From Cyrtodaria siliqua (lineage: Eukaryota > Mollusca > Bivalvia > Adapedonta > Hiatellidae), in contig JAWPHD010006777.1 in NCBI GenBank assembly GCA_037043455.1, forward strand, positions 1 through 64,000: 64,000 nt of DNA, given 5' to 3'. Below the pieces are notes generated by a model. That model saw nothing but the letters and a program-made list of their open reading frames with translations. It had not been told where the DNA came from and searched no databases. The position numbers and the translations under genes are program-made. Positions 33,455 to 46,700 of the stretch are shown piece after piece (position 1 is the first letter of the stretch; each line of letters begins with the position of its first letter).

Positions 33455-33730
33455 CAGATGTATACCCTTTCTAAACCTACTGACAACATATTTTGAAAAT
33501 CTAAACTCTATACTCACAATATAAAACTTTAACCAAACCCCAAAACTGGAGCATCGAATTAAGTGTTACCAATTTATTTTACGCAAATTCAATGTGTATT
33601 TTAAGAAACAGTGAATAAATCCATACTTTTAACTGGCAGATATGCATTATTATGACCTGAACTCCTGGATAGAGTTTTGAGGTATAATTTTGACGTTATT
33701 TGGCAGGTTAGTTTCTTTAATATTAAAGTT
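33455..33730 (+). repeat. Dispersed repeat, also at 47880-48190
   Basis: TTCTAAACCTACTGACAACA, GAATTAAGTGTTACCAATTT and GGTTAGTTTCTTTAA are shared with the second location in the same orientation. No coding content. Confidence 0.75.
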
Positions 33731-35126
33731 GTATTGATTATTTATACTCTGTATTAAAACATTTTGATATACTGTAAGAAATTATAAATGGTTTGATACA
33801 TCGCCTGCATCCACTTCATGCTACTGGGCAATGGCAATGCAATGCATTCGTCACGCTACTGGTAAGGTGTACTTCACACTTCTTGGTAACAGTCTTTATC
33901 TTGTTTTATATGGGAGTGACATTAGCACTAACAATGCTTTTAATAGTTACACATTTATTAACATTTATACCACAACAACAAACATTTGATACAAACTACT
34001 AGGCATCCTCAAAACAAATAAAGTTATGTGCAAGAATATCAGTAGCACATACAAAAGAAAAATAGCAAGAAGTTTGTTCAAGTTTTTATGATCACAATAC
34101 TGGTCACCACCATGCAACTGGTGTAACAGATTACAGAAATTATACCATTCCAACCTTTTTGCATTTTAAAATTGCATTAATAATGCAACGATAATTGTTC
34201 TTACGACATGTCATGTGAAATTACACAGCTTGTGGTCTAGCATTAGCCATGCACAGTGTTTACCAAGACGCACTATCATTACAAAAAGTTTGTATAGTAA
34301 CATCAGTTAATTGTTGTCAATGACCGCGTGCTTAACGGGTGTAAAATGGACCACTGCAAATCCCGCTGGAGGCAGATGGGTACGACCTCCCATTCATGCT
34401 CATTAGTCTTCCTCCTGACCCTGCGTGTGTAGACCTAGGCACGTGGCTCCATCGTACATGGAATGTCTACTATAGAATCTGCAGGTTAGAAGGTTTGAAT
34501 CCCATTCCCCATATATTTTATCTCAGTGTAATATCTCAAGGCGATGTGTATAAGCGATAGGAAATACTAGCAGTCCATCTTAAGCCTTCTTCTCACATTG
34601 TACAGTTTACAAGCAGTTCATTTAATAGACCAATGGGCTAAACAGATTTCAAAGTAAGACTAAATTCACTTGTTTATATTATCATGAACCAAGCAATTGT
34701 ATTAGTTCAATCAACAAAGGGGCTGCCATTTGTTTCCACTTCCTATAGAGCCACAATGCACAATTACAACAGTAGTGAAGCTAGGTTTGGTCCCTCCGTA
34801 AATACAGAAACTTTGAACACCATGAGATGTTTACAAAAATATGTTTCCATTCTATCTGTATTAAAATTACTCCGTTGTAGGTACTTGTCACTTCACCTTT
34901 AATGTTCTCAATAAAGCACTTTACCTAATATTGAATTAGCACTTTTGTTTACCTTTTTGTAAAGTTAGTGAAGCACTTTTTTATGAATAGTTACCCCAAG
35001 ATACCAGAAATATTCATCCAGCCAAGCACTTTCCAATTGTTGGAGAATCTTCTTACTTAAAACCAGAGAAGTACCCTTTCTTTGATTACTCTGAATAGTT
35101 GGCAAAATTATTTTCAGTTCCAACTT
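33731..35126. other. Downstream region of MED23 (probable 3' UTR in part)
   Basis: No ORF of note. TTTATT at 33954-33959 is AATAAA on the MED23 strand, which would imply a 3' UTR of about 1.2 kb. Confidence 0.35.
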
Positions 35127-37729
35127 TCAGTCAGCAAAGTACTTGCCCTTGGACTCCGGTACTTCTCTAGGTGTTGACACGGGTGTCTCATCAACATTTG
35201 TGTGCGAGATGAAGCGTAATCTCAACTGGAGGGCAGGTCTCAGATTCCTGATGACCTTCTCAACCTCGGCCTTGACCCCATCCCCTACAAACATGTACTT
35301 GATGTGATACAGGAAGTCTGTGATGGTATCCATGTGGTGTAGATGCTCGCAGCACTTGTCCACGTTGGCGAGAATCTCGTACAGTTCCATGGTGAGGTCC
35401 AGCATGCAGCGGGTCCTTTCTATGTGGAACCTGGACAGGAATGGACCGACAAGATATAGCAGGAATAGATACTGTTCCTCAGTCTTTACCACAGGCTTGA
35501 CCTTGTCCTTTACAAACTGGGGCAGCACGCTCACCTGTCCTATACCAGCGTGGTGCCAAATGGCATGTGACAGCGCCACGAGATAGCTACAGGTAGATTC
35601 TACGTACATATTCTGACACGCCATGAAGTCAAACATCTCGAAGAATGATCTCCCTAGATTGGACAGCAACGAGCTTTGAAGCATCTCCATGATTCTACTG
35701 TTCAGAACAGTCCAGTAGCTCTCCGGTAGGGCGGTCAGAACTAGACCAACCGCGTTCATCCATCCCACCAACTTGTCCCGCGGCAGTTGTGTTGAACTTT
35801 TCAGTATCACATCGAGGATGTTTGCCCCTACAGCCTGGCTTGCCACAGGAAGCGCCATCAACTCCACACATGTGGCGTGTAAAGCATGTGCGGCTGGGTT
35901 GGGGAACTCGTTAAACCGCCAGTCACAGATCGGGAACGGTGACTGGTCATCAATAGTTTCGACAAGTCTCCTGATTAGTTTGATGTAGAAATCTTGTTCC
36001 GGCACCCAGTTGATGGTGTCAGCAGACATCTGCAGGTATCTCTGATAGTCTTCAGTCAAGCACCAGTTGTTAGGATGGGTGTCCTGGTGGGCTCGGATGA
36101 TGGCCCCAACAAGTTTCCTCTTCAGCCCGGGCCGGCTGGCCAATTTACTGTCATAGTAGTGCAAGGTGTTGTAAAGGTAGGTGATTGGTCGGTCATGAAA
36201 CTTGTACAGTCCACCCAGGTTGTCCAGAATGCTCTCCAGGAATTTCTGTACAGACGACATCTCTATCAGACGGTGAATAAGGATGTCAAGGACGGGTATG
36301 AATCTGAGACACACGTTCCCGAAGTAGACCGGTAGGTACTGGTGCTGGATAGGGCTGTTCAGGTCCTGGATCCCTTCGTAGAAAAACTTCTCCGGATAGT
36401 TTTTGTGGAAGTTCATGTGCTTCTCGTGCCAGTTGCTCTGCAGCCAGTGATCCGGTGTGTTGTCTCGCAAGAAATCTGCAACTCTATTCTTGAAGTCGGG
36501 TGAACGGACCAGAATCTGATAGATGATGTAGAAGGCGATCTGGGCTTCATTGTTTTCCAGATTCCGCAGTGCGAGACATAGGACCAGCCTGTCTATAGTC
36601 AGGATGTTACACTTCCACACCATGTCGTTAAGCGCTTCAATGTAGCGGGTGAAATAGTTCTGTGTTCCTGCCACACAGAACTCGTAGACGATGAAATCTG
36701 TGAAGGTTCGCAGATGTGCAGACAATGCCCTAGGTCCTATTCTCTCTAGAACTTTGTAAGCAATCGAGGGGATCCTGTTCTCATCAATGAGATTCTTCCA
36801 GATGATACAGAGGAACAGTGGTGGCGTCCCCTGCATGCTGAAGTGGGCGATGATGTCATTCTCGTTGGCCATGCTCCTCCATTTCTTGTACTCTGTCTCA
36901 ACGTTTCTCTTCAGATTGCTCTTGTCTTCTCTTGGAACAGGATTCTGGTGGAAGAACTCACTGAGACATGTAGGGAAGCAGGAGGATGTGTGTGAAGGCC
37001 ACGAATGGGGCGTGCTCTGTATAATCGTTGCCAAGATGTCCTTGCACCAATTTGTTGAGAATGATTCAGAACCGGTTACGTGCATGGCACGGGCAAGTGT
37101 CAGTATCAATACTCGATTTAGCTCTTCAGAATCTTGTGATAGAAATCCAGCAGTTTTTGGTTCGTTAAAGATTCTGGACAACTGCGGCTGGACCTCAGAA
37201 CTGCCAAGCCCTGTGATGAGACGTAGAGCCGTGCTCTCCACGCACAGATGAAGCTGGTTTTGATTGGTCGGTGGGATGGATGAGAGGGTGTGTAGGTGCC
37301 CAAGGAGCTGAACACGATAGTGGGGCTGGATGTGGTGCAGACGGTAACTGAACATCTCCAGGAGGGTATGCAAGATACCCCACGCGTGACTCGCAAACAC
37401 TGTGGGCAGTAACTGACTGATGAATCCTTTTATGCCTAAAGATTCTATTTCCATATAGACAAGCAGACGACTGTATGTTTCCACTAATGCAGGAGCAAGG
37501 GCCACTGTTGTTTTATTCTTGGCAAGGCGGATAACTCTTGACACTATACTGTGTATCAGGCTCATTTTAGCATGTACAGTCAGTGAGTCGAGCAAATTCA
37601 TAGACAATGGCTGGGTTGGAGCAGACGCTACCAGGTTGCCAGGCAACAGACATGTGTTCTTACTGTTACCATAGATACTCTCCACCAGTATACTCATAGG
37701 TAGGTTAAACAGAGTGGGGTTGGTACTGT
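35127..37729 (-). CDS. MED23: MED23 terminal exon, visible residues 474-1340
   Basis: Acceptor CTATTACAG precedes 37729 and the exon runs uninterrupted to TGA at 35127-35129. It encodes the whole C-terminal two thirds, including LVETYSRLLVYMEIESLGIK, SHAWGILHTLLEMFSYR, NQNQLHLCVESTALRLI, EYKKWRSMANENDIIAHFSM, YLPVYFGNVCLRFIPVLDIL, TALPESYWTVLNSRIMEML and DTITDFLYHIKYMFVGD. The tail after LRLRFISHTNV is short and not conserved. In vertebrates this region is split over many exons. No poly(A) signal close to the stop was found; the nearest candidate on this strand is the complement of TTTATT at 33954-33959. Confidence 0.97.
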
Positions 37730-40700
37730 CTGTAATAGAAAAAGTTATTGTCAGCTACAGTGACAAGTTATATTAAAGTCACATGAAAGCAAAAACACTA
37801 AAATATGTAACTGAAATATTGTGAACTTTTGATGCTGAATTAAGTTTTTCTTCAATTACAGACAATACTTACACTATCCAGATTAGAAACACATCTGGAT
37901 TATTTACAATTTAGGTCAAGCTATACACTATTAATCTTGAATTGAAGTAAATGTCACAAATATATAAATATCAAATAGTGAATATAGCTCGGCCTCTGCA
38001 AATAAGGCAAGTCTGTTTGTCAAGCAAATTATCTTAAAGAGACACATGACAATTTTGTTTTTTCTGAAATTCAAGGCATCCCATTAGTTTTTCTACATAA
38101 CTTGCACATTTGCAAATGATTATCTGAATATTTCAAAGAAAATTGTGTTACTAATTGTTGATTATATTGCACCAATAATAAATTTAAATCTATGGTAAAA
38201 TAACAAAGAAAAATTGAAAAGTCCAAATAGTACAAATATCTTTTTAGTTGCAATGATAGGATTAATAAATTGAGGTACCAATTTTAATTCTTGATTTATG
38301 CTTAATCTCCATAAGTGGAGAGTAAAGGCGACAAAGAAGGAACTATGTTTATAAAATTTATTGGCATAACTGACTTAGTACCCGAGACTAAGATGACTAG
38401 ATTGTAATGACTAGCTAAGGTAATGACTAGTTATTAGTATTATATACATAGTCTGGTGAGGGCTGAGCCAGCATGCCTCATTCTTTCTTGGGAGGAAAGG
38501 CTGATAATTGAAGCCTTGTGCCCAAAGAAAACATAAGTCAACTAATGTTTTGATCCCAAGAAAGAGGGAAATGACACCTTAATTTATGTCCATGATGAGC
38601 AATACATATAACAGATGATGAAAAGAGCAGTATAGGAATTAAATGACATAGTTGAAAGTACAACATTATGATACAGATGACATTTAAGTTGTATCTTTAA
38701 TTATTTAGACCGCAGGTTGTGACTATGAGAACACATGGTTAACCTACGATAGCAGGTTTATAGTCCAGCCAACGATAGCCGGTGACAGACTATATACAGA
38801 ATTTACTGTAACTACCGAGGATATAGACAATGAGAGGATGCTGTTTGGCTGAATTTAGTCATGTGACTAAAACGTTAATGAGTAACTATGAGTAACCGGA
38901 AGTAGTGTAACCGGAAGTATTGCTTGTAAACAAAGAGATCGAAAGTAGGATTTATTTTGGTGAGAAGGCTCCAGGGCACTCGTTTGGCCATTCCCCTCCC
39001 CTAAATGTATATATTTTTCCCCCTTTTCCGGTGAAAAATTCCTCTCTTAAAAAAAATAAATAAAAAATATTGTTTTTTTTATTAATTTTTTTTGACTCCA
39101 ATACAGGAAAACAGCATACATTTTGCAATTTGGAATGGTAAATTCTTGGTACCACTTAAATAATAAAAAAAAACACACTAATTTGTGTTTCTTAGAAATT
39201 CCCCTTTGATATGAAAACAACGCAAAATTCCCCTTCCTGAGGGCCCAGGCCCGCGTCCCCTAAAAGCTGACTAGTGCCCTGTGAAGCGAAGTGTATGGGT
39301 GTATGGTATTACGATTTCTCATAAACCACGTTTATTACATCAACTTCCATAAATAATACATCAAGACCATCCTGTGTCCCTTTAAGCAAAATGTTTTCAG
39401 ACAGATCAACTTACATGCATTACAGAGTAGTGGTATCCTGTAGTCATTGCCTGGTAGACCTCTGTTTGTCAGGTTCTGTTTTAGACTCCTATAAATAATA
39501 TAGATATATATTTAAACAGAATAAAATACAACACGAATATTTGATAAACTAAGTTTTGAATCCTGACAGTCAAATTCTCTGAGCTCAACTGACTTGAACT
39601 AGTGAGGATAATTTAACCTTTAACCCGCTACTTATATATAATGGACTGTTCTTTCTTTGAATTAAGACCATTTCATTTATTTCACAAATGGGTGTTTTGG
39701 GGAAAATGACTGATCAGCAGCTGCACATTAGCCTGCGAGGCTGATCTGGGTTACAATGGACACAAAGGCTATTATAGTCGTGCTTAGCAGGTTAAGGGTT
39801 AAAGTTACTGTCCTGTGTGTTTTTTGGGCTCTCAATAAAACCAAAAATAATGACCACTGATAAACCGTTGCGTAATTGTTAGAAGTCACTAATAGGTTGG
39901 AACAGTTAGAGTAACTGTTGTAGAAACGTAGAAACTCTGTTCATATACTAGTGGCTGTGAAGTTAAATCCATGCTTTATATCTTATCTTAATGTACGAAG
40001 TTTGAATCAAGAAAGTTTCTATCGATATAACCTTTTCATTGTGATTTCGAGTCGTCAAACCCAATCCAATTTAAAGTTACCACCATGAATAATACTTTCA
40101 GCTTGTTGTTAAAAAGTATCTCAGTATATAAAATCAGTAAGAATACCTTTATATAACTGTATAACTTAATAAGATAACACTTTTAATATATGTTGTCTCC
40201 CTTAGCCTCGTCCGTCGGATGGGGATGTAAAACAGGCGGTCCCGTGTATGGGTCTATCCTCCGAGCACGTTAAAGAACCATAGGAATCTATTCGATAATA
40301 AGAGTAGGGCACGGTTCCCGGATTCCTATGTATCCTTCCCCTCTCTCTGAGGCGGCTCTAAATAACCTATACTGTGTTGATGAGCCATTAAACAACATTC
40401 AATTAATTAATTAATTAATATATGTTATCATTAATGATGTAGTGTCTTCAGAGCTGTTACTTACTCGAGATGTTGCCCCAGCGCCTCCTGGTGTTCCTTC
40501 AGTGCCTGTGGTATAGGCCTCTGAAGTCTTACACTGTCGGTCTGGGCCTTCATGTTCAGGTGTATCCATATACACGTGGACGCCACCGTGTGAGTCGACT
40601 CGGCCTTGCTGATGTCCGGCAGGGCGATGGATGAGTTGTCTGGGTACAGGAGGTCGTACAACTTCAACACCGGCAAGAAGTCACTCAACTGTAATACACA

Positions 40701-43700
40701 AGGGTAACATTTACAAATACAAATATGTGCTAAGTTTTCAATGTACTTATTTTGAAATATTAGAGCAGAGATCATGTAGCTACAATATGGCCAGGAAACC
40801 ACCCACGTTAAGCACACACAGGTATGGTGGATGGAATTAACAAATTACAATACTGCAGACTTGGTTATTTCTGAAAGGCCAAATTTCTGCAATTCCATGA
40901 ATCGGAAAAATTGATAAACACACAATATTTACAGTTATTTTTTTAACATTTTTTGTCAATTTCAAAATTAAGACGAGACAAAATCAAGCAGAAATTCATG
41001 AAAACATTTTTTATTTACGAAAAGCAAAACATTTTGGCAAGTTGTACAGAATATTTGAAAACCATGGCCTTCATGTTTTGTCCAAAAGCCAGACATGATC
41101 TTAATTTGACATAAAGTAGTAAAAGTTTGCACACTACATTAGATTGATGAGTAGGCTATAAATGTGAGATAGTAAAAAAAATTAACATGACCTATTTTAT
41201 ATATTTACAAAAAAAGTAGGTCACTGCGATGAAAACAAAATGAGGACACCATGGCATGTTGCTACGAGGAGCACACTGATGAAATATTCGGCACAAAGAT
41301 GGCGAGATATTCAATGAAATAACTGGAAGCACGATTATTATAGAATTTGTATTAAAAACACACATGATCTTTATATCATAATCGTCAAAAGTTGGTGTCA
41401 GTGACTGAAACAAAGATTACATGTCATGTCAGGTCCATAAAAGGAATGCACAGATGAAGTAAATTCTGTAAATGGAACTCTAGATAAAGGATTTTTACCG
41501 AAACCTGACTGTTACCTTTATTTCAAAGAGTAGGTGAGGTCATTATTTTTACATACTGGTACTTGTCAGAAACCAGCTGACCAATGGTGGCTCTTATCTG
41601 TACGCCTTATCAGAGATTGATTACAAAATGCAGCAATGTTTGTGGGAAGTGCAGTAGTGTAGTGGTAAGAGTGTCTGACCTCAACTGGGAGGTCGTGGGT
41701 TTGAGTCCCCTAGCCACGTCATACTGAAGACATTAAAATGTTAGCAGTTACTTGCAACCCTTGCTTGACAAGCAAATAATGGGTAGTGCTACGTCTGGTT
41801 AACTCGGTGTCGGAATAATGTGACTGGGTGGGGTAACATATACTACGCCATGGTATTCCAGTGTGGCAGCACTATATCTGCTTCAAGTAGATATATAGCG
41901 CTACACACAATCATTAACTAGATTGTGCCCTGCTGTACCAGGTTTCTCTTGTGGCTATCAGGGTGGAGGGACTATAATCCTAAGAATTACACACACAGGA
42001 ACTTGGGGCTATGTCAGTCTAACTGTCCCAAACACATGTTTTTTTCATACAGAACATGTAGTAACTTTGCCTAACTATAAGTTCAAAATTAGCTGGGCAG
42101 TTGTGCTCAAATTTGGACTACCGGTAGTTGTTGAACTTGGAAGCTTAATTGACACATTTTTAGTAATTTTACTAATTAATAAAGAATTTCGTATGCAAAT
42201 GAAGTGGGCGGAGTTAACAGCAAAAGTCGGGACTATGCATTGACTTACAGCACATATATGTATATATGTACTATAAACCTATATTTAATACAAAGCCAAG
42301 CAGATGCAAAATGCTGTATTTCAATAAATTAAAGTAAACAGACTGAGAAATTTGAAAACATTTTTTAAAAAGATGTCTATAATCTTACATAAGTTACAGT
42401 ATATAAGTTAACTATGATGGTTTTCATAGTTCACGTTGATGACTAAAGTATGTGATTTTTCCTGTGTAACCTGCATTACACATCATTACACATTAAACTA
42501 AGAAAGATTTTTAAACTGTGTAACCTGCAGTACACATCATTACACATTAAACTAAGACAGATTTTTAAACTAAGTGAAAAATACATTATCTTTTGGTTCT
42601 ATTATATTGTGTGATCCCAACACTAGACTAATATGAATATAATTCAAAGCATGTAAATAAGAAAAAATAACACATTTTTGGAACATGTTCATATCAAAAT
42701 TAACTGAAACAGTTTAGAACAACAAATAAGCAAACATTTCAAAATTGTACAAACCAATTGTTTCTTCTCCTAATTAATTGGTTAATAAAATGTATAAGCT
42801 TGAATATATCAATAGTAAGGTATGTTTCATTAATCAACATTTACTTTTATGTTGCATACAAGAACTGCAAACCAGTTTTCAAAGTAAGGGTGACCAAATT
42901 TGTCAATTATATACTCTTCTAAATGTTTGTGAAATAATTATGTTCTGCTATAGTTCAATGTGTTGAAACAACAGTATTGTATGTTTATTAAACAAGAGGG
43001 CCATGATGGCCCTATATCGCTCACCTGAGTACTGGTCAATTATCGAACTTCTCCGAAATCTTATGACCATATACAACCTACGCAAGTTTGGTTAGGATTG
43101 CTCAAGAAATAAGATGAAACAAGAGGCCCTCATGGGCCTGTATCGCTCTACTTGCTTAAGAGGTCATGACAGATTGAGCCTTCTGGCTCTTGTAGTTTAA
43201 GAAAAAAAATGTTTTGAAAAGATTTCCTATATAAGTCTATGTAAAACATGTGACCCCTGGGGCAGGGCCAAATTTGACCTTAGGGTCACCATTTAAACAA
43301 ACTTGGTAGAGGACGGTAAATACAAAATATTAAACCTTTGACTCTTGAAGTTTCAGAGAAGAAAACTTTTAAAGTTTTTTCCTATACAAGTCTATGTAAA
43401 ACATGTGACCTCCGGGGCGAGGCCAAACAAACTTGGTAGAGGACCATAAGCTGATGGTAGCTGAAGCTGACAATATATTTAAACATTTGACTCTTGTAGT
43501 TTCAGAGAAGATTTTTGAAGTTTTCCCCTGTATATGTAAAACTGTGACCCTGGGGGTCACCATTTGAACAAACTTGGTAGAGGACCATAAGCTGAAGGTA
43601 AATGCAAAATATTAAACCTCTAGCTCTTGTACTTTCAGAGAAGAATATTTTTAAGTTTTTTCCAAGTCTATGCAAAACATGCAAAATCTCTATATGCAAA

Positions 43701-46700
43701 CTTTGGACCCCCGGGCCACAGTCACTTTTAACCCTGGGGACTTGATTTGAACAAATTTGATAGTACAAGGGTTGGTGATCATTTCTAAAAAAAGAAGTGT
43801 CAAAATATGTCATGCGGTTCTTGAGAAGGAGATGTTTTGCGGTTACGACTATTTTTAGTAATGGCGGCCATCTTAGATGACGCACTTTAAGTTCAAATGA
43901 TAATAGTGTACATGGGACATCATGAATATGTTAGATAATGTTTATGTCTCACTACAGCTAGGGTATGTAGTCTATGCAACTCTCAAGTTATGGTAATGCA
44001 CGCTTCATTTACTTTCGCGACATCTTTGAAGACACAATTGTCTTAACATATTCCAAGACGTTTTACTTGTAAGTTTTACATGATATACCAACTATTCCCA
44101 ATTTTATAGTATTTGATTAAACAGGATGATTTATACAAATTTTGTGTTTTCTTATTGTAGGTGAAGTTTTTGGTTGGCAACAGTAACTTATGTTTCATTT
44201 TAAGGTGTCTGACTTATCATAACAAACACCAATCATGGTAGTTTTTTGAACGAACTGCTAGTGCTCCAACTTGCTCAACATACCTTCATTCCATATATAC
44301 ACTGACCATGAGTGTTATTATTATTATTAACAAGTTTAATTACGGCAACAACAATGCAAGGTTTTATTGAATTGAATCGAATGTTGTTTAACGGCTCATC
44401 AACACAGTATAGGTTATTTAGAGCCGCCCCTGAGAGAGGGGAAGTATACACAGGAATCCGGGAACCGTGCCCTACTCTTATTATCGAATAGATTCCTATG
44501 GTTCTTTAACGTGCTCGGAGGATAGACCGATACACGAGACCGCCCGGTTTACGTCCCCATCCGACGGACGAGGCTAAGGGAAAGTGTCTTGCCCAAGGAC
44601 ACACCGACGAAACTCAGTGGCACCACGGAGGACTGAACCCGGGGCCTTGAGGAACAGCGTTAAGCTTGTACACTATGTCAGGCTAATGGGAAACACACAG
44701 ATAAATTAAATTCTTAAAATCCTTTATTAAACAAGAGGCCCAAGAGGGCCTGTGGACGCTCTACTGGCTAACATGGCTCTTATAATATCAATGAAGCGAG
44801 TGACTGCTATTTATGTTTTCTTAAAAGTTTCGAGCAAAAAACAGCTTTTTAACTAAATCAAAGGCCATAACTAAAGAATCTGGTAAAGTTTGGTAATGAT
44901 CAGATGAAAAATGAAGGCCCTACCGTATTAACGAGGCAAAATATAGCATTTTTAACTAAATCAAGAGCCATAACTCCTCTGTGACTGGTGTTCGAACTTG
45001 TCCGAGCTTTCATTGATATTAACAATCTGTGCAAGTTTGGTAAAGATCAAATAATAAATGAAGGTCCTAGAGTGTTCACAAGGCTTAATATGGCATTTTC
45101 AAGCAAAACAAGGGCCATAACTCCGTTGAAATTATTTCGATCTTGCCGGTTTTTGAACTTGTTCGAGCTTTCATTGATATAAAGACACTGGCAAAGTTAA
45201 GTAAAGATTCGATTAATATTGAAGGCCCTAGAGTGTTCACAAGGTAGGAAATAGCATTTTTCAGAAAAAACAAGGGCCATAACTCCGGTGTTAATGATCC
45301 GATTTAGCTGGTTTTCAAACTTGTTCGAGCTTTCATTGAAATTAACAATCTGTGCAAGTTTGGTAAAGATCAAATAATAAATGAAGGTGCTAGAGTGTTC
45401 ACAAGGCAGAAAATGCCATTTTTCAGAAAAAAAAAGGGCCATAACTCTGGTGTTAATAACCCAATTCAGCTGATTTTCGAACTTGTTCAAGCTATAATTG
45501 GTATTAACAATCTCTGCAAGTTTGGTAACGATCAAATAATAAATAAAGGTGCTAGAGCGTTCACAAGGCAGAAAATGGAAATTTTCAGAAAAAACAAGGG
45601 CCATAACTCCGGTGAAATTATTCTGATCTGGATGGTTTTCGAACTTGTCCGAGCTTTCATTAATATTAACAATCTGTGCAAGTTTGGTAAAGATCAAATA
45701 ATAAATGAAGGTGCTAGAGTGTTCACAAGGCAGAAAATGCCATTTTTCAGAAAAAACAAGGGCCATAACTTTGGTGTTACTGACCCAATTCAGCTGATTT
45801 TCGAACTTGTTCAAGCTATAATTGGTATTAACAATCTGTGCAAGTTTGGTAATGATCAAATAATAAATAAAGGTCCTAGAGCGTTCACAAGGCAGAAAAT
45901 AGCAATTTTCAGAAAAAACAAGGGCCATAACTCAGGTGTTACTGATCCGATTTGGCTGTTTTTCGAACTTGTCCGAGCTTTCATTGATATTAACAATCTG
46001 TGCAAGTTTGGTAAAGATCAAATAATAAATGAAGGTGCTAGAGTGGTCACAAGGATTAATATGGCATTTTTCAGCAGAACAAGGGCCATGACTCCGGTGA
46101 AATTATTCCGATCTGGCTGGTTTTCGAACTTGTCCGAGCTTTCATTGATATTAACAACCTGTTAAAGTTTGGTAAAGATCGGATGAAAAATGAAGGCCCT
46201 ATTGTGGTAACAAGACAAAAGTTAACGACGGACGACGGACGGACGACGGACGGACGGACGGACGACGGACAACTCGCCATCCCATAAGACAAATATAAAT
46301 AAAAATAGACACAAGCTTAGAAAAACAAGAGGTCAATGACCTTGAAGCTCTACTGATTGATTTTGATTTCAGGAAGTAGTCGCTACAAACTTGTTTTTTG
46401 AAAATCTATTTTCAGCCATGGTGGCCATCTTGAATTTCCGGCCGACCTGAAATTTTGCTAGGATCAATTAGACATCAAGAGCAACATTCCTGTAAAGTTT
46501 CATGAAAATCCGTCAAGTAGTTTCAGAGGAGTAGTCGCTACAAGTTTTCATTATATAACTCTATGTAAACAAAGATGGCCACTGGCAGCCATGTTTAACG
46601 TCAAATCAAAATAATGTTCAACTCGGATAACCATCATGTCATGCTGATCATTTTAGAAAAAGTCCCATATCAATATCTCTTATAGTTTTCAAGAAGTAGT

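Noticed and set aside
45197..46165. Overlapping 243- and 256-codon ORFs on opposite strands
   Set aside because: Both arise from a 162-bp tandem unit inside an ACGG-ended element.
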